Source: a virus. Taken from it: 40,033 bases of DNA. Location of the stretch: IMG/VR virus record IMGVR_UViG_3300032282_005081, positions 1 to 40,033 of that record, one strand, 5' to 3'. Below the pieces are notes generated by a model. The model was given only the letters and a program-made list of their open reading frames with translations, ran no database searches and was not told the origin of the DNA. Each line of letters begins with the position of its first letter. The stretch's first letter is position 1. Shown piece by piece: positions 16,703-23,743 of this stretch. The translations under genes and the position numbers were made by a program.

Positions 16703-18705
16703 TGGCTGTACAACCAAATTTTTTAGATATTTTAAAAAGTAAAATAGATCCTGTTCGAGAACAGGGAACTAAAATATATTCTGAATTTAGAGAAGCAGCA
16801 AGAAAAAACGATAGCACAGTAGCTAATATTCTAAGAGACTTTCATACATTCGTTTCATCTTCAAAAAAACAAGATTCAGATACAAACGATAATGTTACAC
16901 AATTAGAAAATAAAATTTCAAATTTATCAAAGAATCAAGATAATATTTCTACACAATTAGAAAATTTGATAAAACAGCAACAAGAACTTAGCTTTAAACT
17001 ACAAAAAATAATTAAAATTCTTGATATTGATCCATCAGAAGAAACAGTTGGAAAGAAATTTTTATCTCATCTAAAAACTCTTTTTGAAGACAAAAGAGAA
17101 GGAAATTCAAATCTAATAGCTGCTGGACTTGGGGTAGCTTTGATTGGCGCCCAAGCAATGAGAGGAGGTGGTGGAGGAGGCGGAAGTGGCCCTAACACCC
17201 AACCGCCAGGAACACCAAAAGCAGAATCTGGCTCTGCAACAGAAGCATTACAATTCTTCATATCCAAAGGTTGGTCAAAAGAACAAGCAGCAGGGATAGT
17301 GGGTAATCTGCAGGCTGAATCTAATTTCAAAACTGACGCAGTTGGAGATAATGGGAAAGCATACGGTATTGCTCAATGGCATCCAGATAGACAACAAATA
17401 TTTGAGCGCCAATATGGTAAATCTATTAAAGAAGCTTCGTTTAAAGAGCAATTGGAATTCGTTGATTGGGAGCTCAATAACAATGAGAAAAAAGCTGGAA
17501 ATGCGATAAGAAACGCCAAAACCGCTGAAGAAGCAGCTTCTTTAACCGATCAACTATATGAAAGATCAAGCGGAGAACATAGACAAAAAAGAATTGATTT
17601 TGCCAAATCGTTAGTGGGAGATAATAATAATCAACAACAGTCCTCCCAAACTCAAGCTCCCGGACCCGGACCTACTGGTCAACAAGGTGCTACGTCACCA
17701 GAAGGAAAACAATCATCTGTTCCTTCTTTTGGCGCATCAACTCCCGGCGTTAATCCACAATCAAATATCACACCTTCTGTAGATTTAACTTCTGTAAGAT
17801 CGAAAAGTGGGAAATCCGCTCAAGTAGATGCTAAATCTGCACCACAATTCCAAGGATTCATAAACGATTTAGAAAATACTGGATATAAAATAGAAACTCT
17901 TGGTGGATATGCCAATAGACAAAATGTCAATGATCCAACCAAGAAAAGTGTTCATGCTTATGGTATGGCTATTGATATCAATTCTGAAAACAATCCTAAC
18001 AGAAGCACTAAAACAGATTTACCACCAGAAACAAACCAATTGGCTCAAAAATGGGGTCTTGGTTGGGGTATGAATTGGTCTTCCGTAAAAGACCCCATGC
18101 ATTTCTCTACTGATAAAGACGAGGGCGGTACTATGGGGAAAACTGCAACAGAAAATACCCGACCATCGCAGCAATCACAACAACAGGCTTCCGCCCCCGC
18201 GCCAATGCCAGCTATGTCGCCTTCAGAAGCTTTAAGAGAAGCAGGAATGGAAGGAGGGACTTTACAAAATGCTATGAGTCAAGCCTTTGGCCCCACCCAA
18301 CAACAATCCCCTACACCTTTCAGCCAACAACAACCATTTCAACAAAATATGATGATGAGAGGAGCGACTACAAATTTAATTGCTACCATTCTTAACAGTG
18401 TTATCGGAAACAGATTACCAGGAAATATGTTAAGAGATACTAGACCAACACAAATAGAAAATGCTGCTATAAGCTCGTTAATTCAGCCAGCAAATAGAAA
18501 CGAATTTGTCAGAAATTTACAACAACAACCAAATTTAGACCCTAACGACCAACGAAGTAATGCATTCATAAATGAAGGTCAAAGTGGGATGGATAGCAGA
18601 TTGTCTAAGTTTTTACAAGTAAATAATACAAATTGGACTTCAAGCCTTGCCTCGTATTATGGTTTACAGCAAGAAACCGGAGTAGCTTATAACGCTACTG
18701 GGTAA
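16702..18705 (+). CDS. Large tail hub protein with two peptidoglycan hydrolase domains
   Basis: 667 residues. Residues 60-110 are a heptad-like Gln/Asn/Leu coiled coil, and 155-161 a run of seven Gly. Residues 180-305 resemble the phage tail lysozyme family (GIVGNLQAESNFKTDAVGDN then YGIAQWHPDR), with E206 as the likely catalytic acid. Residues 360-475 are an M15/VanY-type peptidase (H418AYGMAID425I... D..H467F), with His, Asp and His as zinc ligands. Gln/Pro-rich linkers join the domains. T4 keeps its lysozyme inside gp5, but gp5 here has none, so this protein probably supplies wall digestion during injection. It is the last gene of the rightward operon. Confidence 0.8.
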   Translation: MAVQPNFLDILKSKIDPVREQGTKIYSEFREAARKNDSTVANILRDFHTFVSSSKKQDSDTNDNVTQLENKISNLSKNQDNISTQLENLIKQQQELSFKLQKIIKILDIDPSEETVGKKFLSHLKTLFEDKREGNSNLIAAGLGVALIGAQAMRGGGGGGGSGPNTQPPGTPKAESGSATEALQFFISKGWSKEQAAGIVGNLQAESNFKTDAVGDNGKAYGIAQWHPDRQQIFERQYGKSIKEASFKEQLEFVDWELNNNEKKAGNAIRNAKTAEEAASLTDQLYERSSGEHRQKRIDFAKSLVGDNNNQQQSSQTQAPGPGPTGQQGATSPEGKQSSVPSFGASTPGVNPQSNITPSVDLTSVRSKSGKSAQVDAKSAPQFQGFINDLENTGYKIETLGGYANRQNVNDPTKKSVHAYGMAIDINSENNPNRSTKTDLPPETNQLAQKWGLGWGMNWSSVKDPMHFSTDKDEGGTMGKTATENTRPSQQSQQQASAPAPMPAMSPSEALREAGMEGGTLQNAMSQAFGPTQQQSPTPFSQQQPFQQNMMMRGATTNLIATILNSVIGNRLPGNMLRDTRPTQIENAAISSLIQPANRNEFVRNLQQQPNLDPNDQRSNAFINEGQSGMDSRLSKFLQVNNTNWTSSLASYYGLQQETGVAYNATG

Positions 18706-18710
18706 AAATT

Positions 18711-18735
18711 AAGGGAGCCGAAGCTCCCTTTTTTT
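18711..18735. terminator. Bidirectional rho-independent terminator
   Basis: AAGGGAGC-CGAA-GCTCCCTT, an 8-bp stem with a tetraloop, is followed by seven Ts (counting the last two stem bases) on the plus strand and preceded by AAATT, giving AATTTTT on the minus strand. It separates the convergent tail hub gene and gp32. Confidence 0.9.
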
Positions 18736-19642
18736 ATTCTCTTGCTAGTTTCTTAAAATAGTCAAGAGTATCATCTTCTTCATCATCTCCACCAGCCATG
18801 GCTAGTTTTGGAGCAGGTTCGGAATTTAGACGAGGTTCTGGGGTCCATGGTAGCTCTTCTTCTTCAGCCCTACGAGAAGCTGAATTACGAGAAGCTGGAC
18901 CATCTTCTGCAAGAACTTTAGCGAGACGAGCTTTTAGCTCTTCGTAGCTCTTGAAGTTTGAAACGTCCAAAAACGCTTTCAGTGAATGTTCTTTTTTCCA
19001 GACTTCTTCCATCTTAGAATCATCTGCGAACAAACGACCAATTTTATCAAACTCTGAACGATCGTAATTGCGATATCCTTCGACATTACGAATCTTTAGT
19101 TTGAAATTTGCACCAGTCCAGAAATCAAATGGATTTACTGCTTCTTCGTCAGCAAATTGAGGATTCATGGCTTCGCTTAGTTTATCAAAGATTTTCTTTC
19201 CATATTTGAATAGAAAAACCTTACCTTCGTTGTCTGGATTAGCAGGGTCGCTAACAACATAGATGTTAGACACATAATGCAGACGACGTTTTTGCTTACG
19301 TGCAACTTCTTTGTCGGCTTCTGTTCCACTATTCCATAGCTTACCATTTAGCTCTGAGACTGGGTCTGGTTTGCCGATTGATGTTAGAGAATTCTCAATA
19401 TACCAACCACCTGGCCCTTGGAAACCATGATCCCAATAACGAATAAAGGGTAGGTCTTCTTCACCTGGAGGCGGAAGAAAGCGAATTACAGCAAAACCGT
19501 TACCGACTTTATCTACCGTTGGCGACCAAAAACGATCATCGCCCTTGCTTTCTTGATTTGTAGAAATCTTTGAAACTTCTGCATTGAGAACGTCTAGAGA
19601 CTTTTTACCAGACATCTGTTTTAGTTTTGAAAAATCAACCAT
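18734..19642 (-). CDS. 32: gp32 single-stranded DNA-binding protein
   Basis: 302 residues, as T4 gp32 (301). Order of domains: basic/Ser N-terminus for cooperativity (FSKLKQMSGKKSLDVL); OB-fold core (FWSPTVDKVGNGFAVIRFLP, RRLHYVSNIYVV, NEGKVFLFKYGKKIFDKL, NPFDFWTGANFKLKIRNVEG, YRNYDRSEF); acidic C-terminus (GGDDEEDDTLDYFK). The Cys ligands of the T4 zinc module are absent, as in marine T4-like homologues: that stretch reads LTSIGKPDPVSELNGKLWNS. gp32 coats DNA and organises replication, recombination and repair. It is preceded by a GGAG site and an unusual leader, and by gp59, its known partner. Confidence 0.95.
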   Translation of the reverse strand: MVDFSKLKQMSGKKSLDVLNAEVSKISTNQESKGDDRFWSPTVDKVGNGFAVIRFLPPPGEEDLPFIRYWDHGFQGPGGWYIENSLTSIGKPDPVSELNGKLWNSGTEADKEVARKQKRRLHYVSNIYVVSDPANPDNEGKVFLFKYGKKIFDKLSEAMNPQFADEEAVNPFDFWTGANFKLKIRNVEGYRNYDRSEFDKIGRLFADDSKMEEVWKKEHSLKAFLDVSNFKSYEELKARLAKVLAEDGPASRNSASRRAEEEELPWTPEPRLNSEPAPKLAMAGGDDEEDDTLDYFKKLARE

Positions 19643-19716
19643 ATGTATTCTCCGTATGTTTGTGTATGTTTGTGAATATGTTTATATAACTGTATGTTGG
19701 GAAACAATCCCAACAT
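19643..19716 (-). promoter_or_regulatory. gp32 leader: hairpin plus G-poor repeats, candidate autoregulatory operator
   Basis: On the minus strand a 9-bp perfect hairpin (19694-19716, ATGTTGGGA with a 5-nt loop) lies about 50 nt before the gp32 start. The stretch between them has almost no G and includes two tandem ACAAACATAC copies before GGAG. T4 gp32 represses its own translation by filming from a 5' pseudoknot along unstructured leader RNA, and the layout here is analogous. TTATATAAAC in the leader could also be a weak late box. Confidence 0.5.
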
Positions 19717-19730
19717 TATTTAGTATAGCT

Positions 19731-20309
19731 TTACTCAGTAAAATAGTCAAGACAAATTTTCTTCAATTTGTCCATATCTGATTTGATAAAAGGAGAATAT
19801 TTTTCAACCTTTGCGCTTATTGATTGCCATATCAAATCATATTCCATCTTTTTATCCCAATGTTTTTTAGCTCCTGAAAGAGATAGCAATAAACAAAGAG
19901 TCTCAAGAGAAATTTCTTTAGCTAGATATTGTTTAAGTAGGAACGGATGTTCATTGTTTGAAACAAAAAAGTTTTCGTTAAACTTATCCATCAATTTGTT
20001 CAAATCCTGTTTGAACATATATGTTATTGATTGTTGACGCTTCAACCAATTCGTATAAACCTTTTCCGCTTCTTCGCTATAGGCTAATTCTTTTATCCAA
20101 GCTTTTTCGTTTTCAGAAAGATTCGCGACAAGAAAATTATGAACATCAGAATGTTTTGCAAGTTTTTGGAAAAAGAATTTATCTTTTCGTTTTTCAAATC
20201 CATCAAAAGATGCTTTTGATTTCCCATTGTATTTGAAATAATCGTAATCCGGTCTGGTAAAATGGTTTTTGAGAGATATATATTCTTTATAACAGTCAAA
20301 TGGAGTCAT
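19731..20309 (-). CDS. 59: gp59-like helicase loader
   Basis: 192 residues (T4 gp59 is 217). The N-terminal half has FDCYKEYISLKNHFT...YDYFKYN and YEKRRDKYFFQKL-like GFEKRKDKFFFQKLAKH, then FLVANLSENEKAWI, matching T4's KYDVIKYN, QKRRDKYFFQKL and ISNLVANQDAWI. The C-terminal half keeps the FLLKQYLAKEISLETL block. gp59 loads the gp41 helicase onto gp32-coated DNA. The ATG overlaps the gp33 stop (ATGA), with AAGG 8 nt upstream. Confidence 0.92.
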   Translation of the reverse strand: MTPFDCYKEYISLKNHFTRPDYDYFKYNGKSKASFDGFEKRKDKFFFQKLAKHSDVHNFLVANLSENEKAWIKELAYSEEAEKVYTNWLKRQQSITYMFKQDLNKLMDKFNENFFVSNNEHPFLLKQYLAKEISLETLCLLLSLSGAKKHWDKKMEYDLIWQSISAKVEKYSPFIKSDMDKLKKICLDYFTE

Positions 20310-20521
20310 ATAGGCAACCTTGCTGTTTTTTTAAGAGCGTTTATGTTTTCGGCTTCCGATTCAATAATCGCTTTGATAGTTGGGTCTTTCTTAATCCAAT
20401 AAGCTGCAGTTTCAATCTCAATATTATCTTCTTGACAAATTTTCACAACTGCATCAATATACTCCATATTTTTTTCAGAGCAAAGTTTTATAACTCGTTC
20501 TACGAACTGGTTGTTATTCAT
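20306..20521 (-). CDS. 33: gp33-like late transcription coactivator
   Basis: 71 residues. The core MEYIDAVVKICQEDNIEIET then AAYWIKKDPTIKAIIESEAE and INALK is the pattern of the short gp33 proteins of marine T4-like phages (MSYLEA...E...I......L....K..IE.EA). T4 gp33 (112 aa) bridges RNA polymerase and the sliding clamp to activate late promoters. The extra N- and C-terminal parts are missing here. It overlaps the upstream membrane protein gene by 8 nt and gp59 by 4 nt. Confidence 0.8.
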   Translation of the reverse strand: MNNNQFVERVIKLCSEKNMEYIDAVVKICQEDNIEIETAAYWIKKDPTIKAIIESEAENINALKKTARLPI

Positions 20522-20726
20522 CAGATTTACTCATACCAAAGAAAAGATTTTTAGCTGCTCCGGCAAAAACATGAGAAGCTAAAATAGACACATAAATCAG
20601 AAAAAAAGTCAATATGTCTGGTCTATTTGACATTTTCCAAGCAAACACAGCAGGAAAAAGACTTATTACAAATAAGAGAGTCGCTAGAGTAATATCTCTT
20701 ACTTTTTCTGGTTGTTTTTGTTCCAT
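20514..20726 (-). CDS. Small two-span membrane protein
   Basis: 70 residues from the ATG at 20726, which has AAGGAAAG upstream. A longer frame from 20774 would run into the tRNA and has no ribosome site. Two hydrophobic stretches are visible: ITLATLLFVISLFPAVFAW and ILTFFLIYVSILASHVFAGA, joined by a short polar loop with MSNRPD. The C-terminus ends SKSDE. No family is recognised. It lies between tRNA-Ile and gp33. Confidence 0.7.
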   Translation of the reverse strand: MEQKQPEKVRDITLATLLFVISLFPAVFAWKMSNRPDILTFFLIYVSILASHVFAGAAKNLFFGMSKSDE

Positions 20727-20747
20727 TAATCTTTCCTTGATGAAAAT

Positions 20748-20841
20748 TGGTACCCCCACTCGGATTCGAACCAAGACCGCGCTCCAATCTAGAGCATACC
20801 ACGGTTATAAGCCGTGCGTTCTACCATTAAACTATGAGGGC
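20748..20841 (-). tRNA. tRNA with UAU anticodon (Ile, AUA codons), long variable arm
   Basis: 94 nt including an encoded CCA. Acceptor GCCCTCA pairs with TGGGGGT, with a G-U at the end. The D-arm is GTT/AAC with GG in the loop. The anticodon stem is CACGG/CCGTG with loop CTTATAA, so the anticodon is UAU. The T-arm is CTTGG-TTCGAAT-CCGAG. Between anticodon and T-arms there are 24 nt with a GCTC/GAGC hairpin, a class II-like variable arm not expected for tRNA-Ile. Confidence 0.8.
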
Positions 20842-20846
20842 GTATT

Positions 20847-21053
20847 TTAGTATGGCTTGACGTTCTTTAGCTGTTTATAGCTTTCATATGCTGCTCCAAG
20901 CAAAAAACTCATAAGCACAATCCATGAAAAACAAAACGCATAGATAATATATTCTGCGTCTACAAACGACAGGACATATGTCATAAATGATACAATTCCC
21001 GCGATAAGAAACAGAAATCCAAAACCCTTGAGTGTAGTCTTCACGTGTTTCAT
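20847..21053 (-). CDS. Small two-span membrane protein
   Basis: 68 residues (MKHVKTTLKGFGFLFLIAGI start). Two hydrophobic segments, about residues 11-31 (FGFLFLIAGIVSFMTYVLSF) and 36-57 (YIIYAFCFSWIVLMSFLLGA), are joined by a short acidic turn (VDAE). Basic residues at the N-terminus suggest the N-terminus is inside. No family recognised. It is packed between two tRNA genes, so it probably shares their transcript. Confidence 0.65.
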   Translation of the reverse strand: MKHVKTTLKGFGFLFLIAGIVSFMTYVLSFVDAEYIIYAFCFSWIVLMSFLLGAAYESYKQLKNVKPY

Positions 21054-21066
21054 TTTTTAACTCCTT

Positions 21067-21143
21067 TGGCGATCCCTGAAGGATTCGAACCTTCAACCTA
21101 CAGCTTAGAAGGCTGTTGCTCTGTCCGATTGAGCTAAGGGACC
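21067..21143 (-). tRNA. tRNA-Arg (UCU anticodon, AGA codons)
   Basis: 77 nt including an encoded CCA. Acceptor GGTCCCT pairs with AGGGATC, discriminator G. The D-arm is GCTC/GAGC, the anticodon stem ACAGC/GCTGT with loop CTTCTAA, and the T-arm GAAGG-TTCGAAT-CCTTC. All arms are well paired and the variable loop is of normal length. AGA is common in the AT-rich phage genes. Confidence 0.95.
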
Positions 21144-21149
21144 TAATTT

Positions 21150-22268
21150 TTATACCACTTTTAGAAGAATAGTATTTTCGTTTACCCTTTTGGCAAACGG
21201 AGCTTCTCCTTTGATTTCATCCATAAGTTTGCGTAGAACTATTTTACCTCCATTTAGCACTCGGTCAAGGTAATATTCAGTCTTACGTCCAATCTTTTTT
21301 GTCGCAGAAGTTTCTTCGTTATAGTTAACAATTGAAGAACGATTGATTTGCAATCCACCACGATCAATGGCTCTAAACACTGTAAGAGTTTTATACTTAG
21401 TATTAAACGCCCAAAGTTCTTGAGAACCAATGATTTTTTCAGGATTAACAGAAGCCAATTTGAGTTCTTTATCTTCTTTTTTAAAGACAAAATTCTTAAG
21501 CTTTTTATCAACAGAAATTGCCTTTGGTTTACGTACAGCACGAACCTTTTTCTCATTTGAACCATAGCGTTCGGCATCTTCTAGAATTTTGTTGAAGAAT
21601 AAAATGCGTTCTTCTAATTGCTTTTTGGTAAGATGAGAATATCCTTCAACAAGCTGTTCATCATCGCCTTCGTAAGCTCCAACAAGATCGGCGAGCCATG
21701 GCTGATACTTTGGAATGATAAAAGAAACATAAACTGAAGGAACTTCCTTTTTCTTTAACCATTCATAAAGATCAAATTCAAGCCCGTCATCAATCATGCC
21801 TTCGATCTCACAAAGAATATCATCAGAACGTTCGCGAATTTTCTGTTGAATATCAACACCCTTCTTAACCGGAGCTTCTTCCTCTGAGAAATCTTTAACT
21901 CTCTTAAGAGCTTCTTTGATGCTCTTTTCAAAGAAAGCGTAAGAACTGTCAGACAATTTAGCGCCACGCGAAGTCATTCGCGCAATCCAAGCTGCAATCT
22001 TTGGGTACCAAACATCAGAAACTTTGGCTAGTCTTTTTGCTTCCAAAGCACGATTGTTTTTGCGGAGATAATCTCCTAGATATTGCCTAGCTTCTTCGTC
22101 AGAAGCCATATAATTATACCAGGTCAGAGCCTTAGTATAATCCAAATCTTTTACTGGTCCATTGAAAATGGGCTCGTCACCAAGGTGCTTGCTGTTGATC
22201 AGGTAGGTTTCGCTCTTTGTTGTGCGAACCTTTCGTGTCTTTTTAGCGATAACTTGACGACGAGCCAT
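21150..22268 (-). CDS. Conserved phage protein of unknown function
   Basis: 372 residues from the ATG at 22268, which has GAAGGGA upstream. It has a basic N-terminus (ARRQVIAKKTRKVR), then a conserved phage motif (DYTKALTWYNYMASDEEARQ with YLGDYL), a long charged helical centre, and a basic-hydrophobic end (GRKTEYYLDRVLNGGKIVLR). I have seen the YTKALNWYNY-type start in other large phages, but no function is known. It has its own early promoter and is followed by the two tRNAs. Its transcript may run on through gp33-gp59-gp32. Confidence 0.75.
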   Translation of the reverse strand: MARRQVIAKKTRKVRTTKSETYLINSKHLGDEPIFNGPVKDLDYTKALTWYNYMASDEEARQYLGDYLRKNNRALEAKRLAKVSDVWYPKIAAWIARMTSRGAKLSDSSYAFFEKSIKEALKRVKDFSEEEAPVKKGVDIQQKIRERSDDILCEIEGMIDDGLEFDLYEWLKKKEVPSVYVSFIIPKYQPWLADLVGAYEGDDEQLVEGYSHLTKKQLEERILFFNKILEDAERYGSNEKKVRAVRKPKAISVDKKLKNFVFKKEDKELKLASVNPEKIIGSQELWAFNTKYKTLTVFRAIDRGGLQINRSSIVNYNEETSATKKIGRKTEYYLDRVLNGGKIVLRKLMDEIKGEAPFAKRVNENTILLKVV

Positions 22269-22294
22269 TTCAGTTCCCTTCAATTTATGGTAGT

Positions 22295-22323
22295 ATTATA
22301 CTATACACCAAGCCTAAAGTCAA
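22295..22323 (-). promoter_or_regulatory. Early sigma-70-like promoter
   Basis: TTGACT - 17 nt - TATAAT, upstream of the conserved protein gene at 22268. The TGA stop of the upstream DUF932 gene is part of the -35 box. Confidence 0.85.
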
Positions 22324-23279
22324 GCGGCTTCTGCCATCTCCACCGCCAATTCCAAAGCCTTAGTCTTAAGACCCTTGTTATAACCATACCAAGAAGAAGT
22401 AAGACGAGTATCAGCAGAACGCCCAGCGAGATGATCCGTAAGATACGTAACAGCGTTGAACGGTTGCCACCAGGTTCCCTGGGCGAACTCGGATCCAGGC
22501 TGGGTCTCAAGGATATCAAGAGCCATCTTTGCGTTCTTTGAGATTTCCTTGGTCTTGGTTTCATTAGCGCCAGAAACGGGGAAGATGCGCTTGAAGTAGT
22601 CAACAACATTTTCGCCAGTAGCACGCTTAGACCCAAGAAACTGAGCCATTTCCTTATACTTGGAAAGCTTGTCTGTGGCGATTCCAAGCATATCCTTAAC
22701 GTTGTCGGGATTAAACTCGCGACGATGAGAAATCTTCGCCATCCGTTCAACCTTGGAATTCAAGGAAAGAGTCAGAGTATTGTTACATACCACACGGATC
22801 GGCGTGAACCGAACGTCGGTGGAGAAGCCATACTTATGGAAGTTAGAAAAAAGCAAATAAGAGTCGATCCGATCGCCTTTGAAAAGCTCAAAGGATTCCT
22901 TGATCTTAGCCAACCCCCAGACGATCTGGCCGTCACGAAGAGAACCAGCAGTATGCATCTCCATATCGCCAGCAGTCACATACTCATTGAAGAAATCAAA
23001 GGCATCTGCATTCTGCACAGGATTCCAGTCGTCAGAAACGACATCAAGAATTTTGTCGTCCATAGAACGAACAAGAGCAGACTGGCCGATCCGAACCTGC
23101 TTTCCACCGACTTCGGCGTAAGCAGGAATCTTTTCGACTTCCCAATTCAGACCAGCCGCCTCGAGCATCTGCTCGGGAGTCAGGTCGGAGGGAACCTTCG
23201 TCCCCAGGCCATGCCAAGGAACATCGCCAGCGTAAGCCATCTGAGCCTTGCCATTGATCGTTTCAATCATATGAGCCAT
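22320..23279 (-). CDS. DUF932/LGT-type phage-plasmid protein
   Basis: 319 residues from the ATG at 23279, which follows AAGGAT. The N-terminus (MAHMIETINGKAQMAYAGDV, PWHGLGTKV) and the block TPIRVVCNNTLTLSL are characteristic of DUF932, a family widespread on phages and plasmids with no firm function. The end WQPFNAVTYLTDHLAGRS is also typical of the family. GC content is visibly higher than in the genes on either side, and rare AT-rich codons are fewer, so it may have entered from a different source. It forms a single-gene unit with its own promoter. Confidence 0.85.
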   Translation of the reverse strand: MAHMIETINGKAQMAYAGDVPWHGLGTKVPSDLTPEQMLEAAGLNWEVEKIPAYAEVGGKQVRIGQSALVRSMDDKILDVVSDDWNPVQNADAFDFFNEYVTAGDMEMHTAGSLRDGQIVWGLAKIKESFELFKGDRIDSYLLFSNFHKYGFSTDVRFTPIRVVCNNTLTLSLNSKVERMAKISHRREFNPDNVKDMLGIATDKLSKYKEMAQFLGSKRATGENVVDYFKRIFPVSGANETKTKEISKNAKMALDILETQPGSEFAQGTWWQPFNAVTYLTDHLAGRSADTRLTSSWYGYNKGLKTKALELAVEMAEAA

Positions 23280-23331
23280 TTTTTTATCCTTCACATTTGT
23301 CAGAGGACCATCCCCCAACCATCATGTAGAT

Positions 23332-23360
23332 AGTATACTTGTTTTAAACTACAAAGTCAA
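23332..23360 (-). promoter_or_regulatory. Early sigma-70-like promoter
   Basis: TTGACT - 17 nt - TATACT, about 50 nt before the DUF932 start. An A/T-rich GTG sequence lies just upstream of the -35 box, as at several other promoters in this window. Confidence 0.85.
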
Positions 23361-23379
23361 CACTTTTTTTCAAAAAAAT

Positions 23380-23535
23380 TCAAGAATTTTCTTTGATGGC
23401 TTTTTCTGCCGCTTTTTCAAGCGTATGAAGAATACCAATCTTTGCGAAAGCGACCATTGTCTCGTTATCCATATCAATAATCATTTTCGCAGAACCATCT
23501 TCTTGATCTACAATTTCAACGACGTCAAACTTCAT
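23380..23535 (-). CDS. Small acidic protein of unknown function
   Basis: 51 residues (MKFDVVEIVDQEDGSAKMII then DMDNETMVAFAKIGILHTLE and KAAEKAIKENS). A beta strand-turn-strand start and a C-terminal amphipathic helix are likely. The MV.FAKIGILHTLEKA end looks like short phage proteins of unknown role. It starts one base before the stop of the previous gene ends its frame (TAA then ATG), so it is the last gene of the operon that begins at the deaminase. Confidence 0.7.
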   Translation of the reverse strand: MKFDVVEIVDQEDGSAKMIIDMDNETMVAFAKIGILHTLEKAAEKAIKENS

Positions 23536-23727
23536 TTATTCATCTCTTTCCATAGTTGCAGCTTCTTTGACCAACTCAAGAAGATCAAGAAGATTTTCCG
23601 CCATAATTTTCGCCCTGGCCCATTCATCGTCAGATTTTTTACCAGTAATTTCCAGCATAAAACCGTTATCATAACGATAGATTGAAAAATTGTCGTCTAC
23701 TTTGTTTAGCTTTTCAGAAATTTTCAT
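23536..23727 (-). CDS. Small protein of unknown function
   Basis: 63 residues from the ATG at 23727, chosen because AAAGG lies 8 nt upstream. Earlier ATGs at 23742 and beyond overlap the transporter stop. Sequence MKISEKLNKVDDNFSIYRYD then GFMLEI and an acidic amphipathic helix (DEWARAKIMAENLLDLLELV). It looks like a small beta-hairpin plus helix protein. No family recognised. Confidence 0.65.
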   Translation of the reverse strand: MKISEKLNKVDDNFSIYRYDNGFMLEITGKKSDDEWARAKIMAENLLDLLELVKEAATMERDE

Positions 23728-23743
23728 TCTTTTACCTTTCATA

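Noticed and set aside
20884-21096. 70-codon frame overlapping the 68-residue membrane protein
   Set aside because: It enters the tRNA-Arg gene and has no ribosome site; the other frame has two clear membrane spans.
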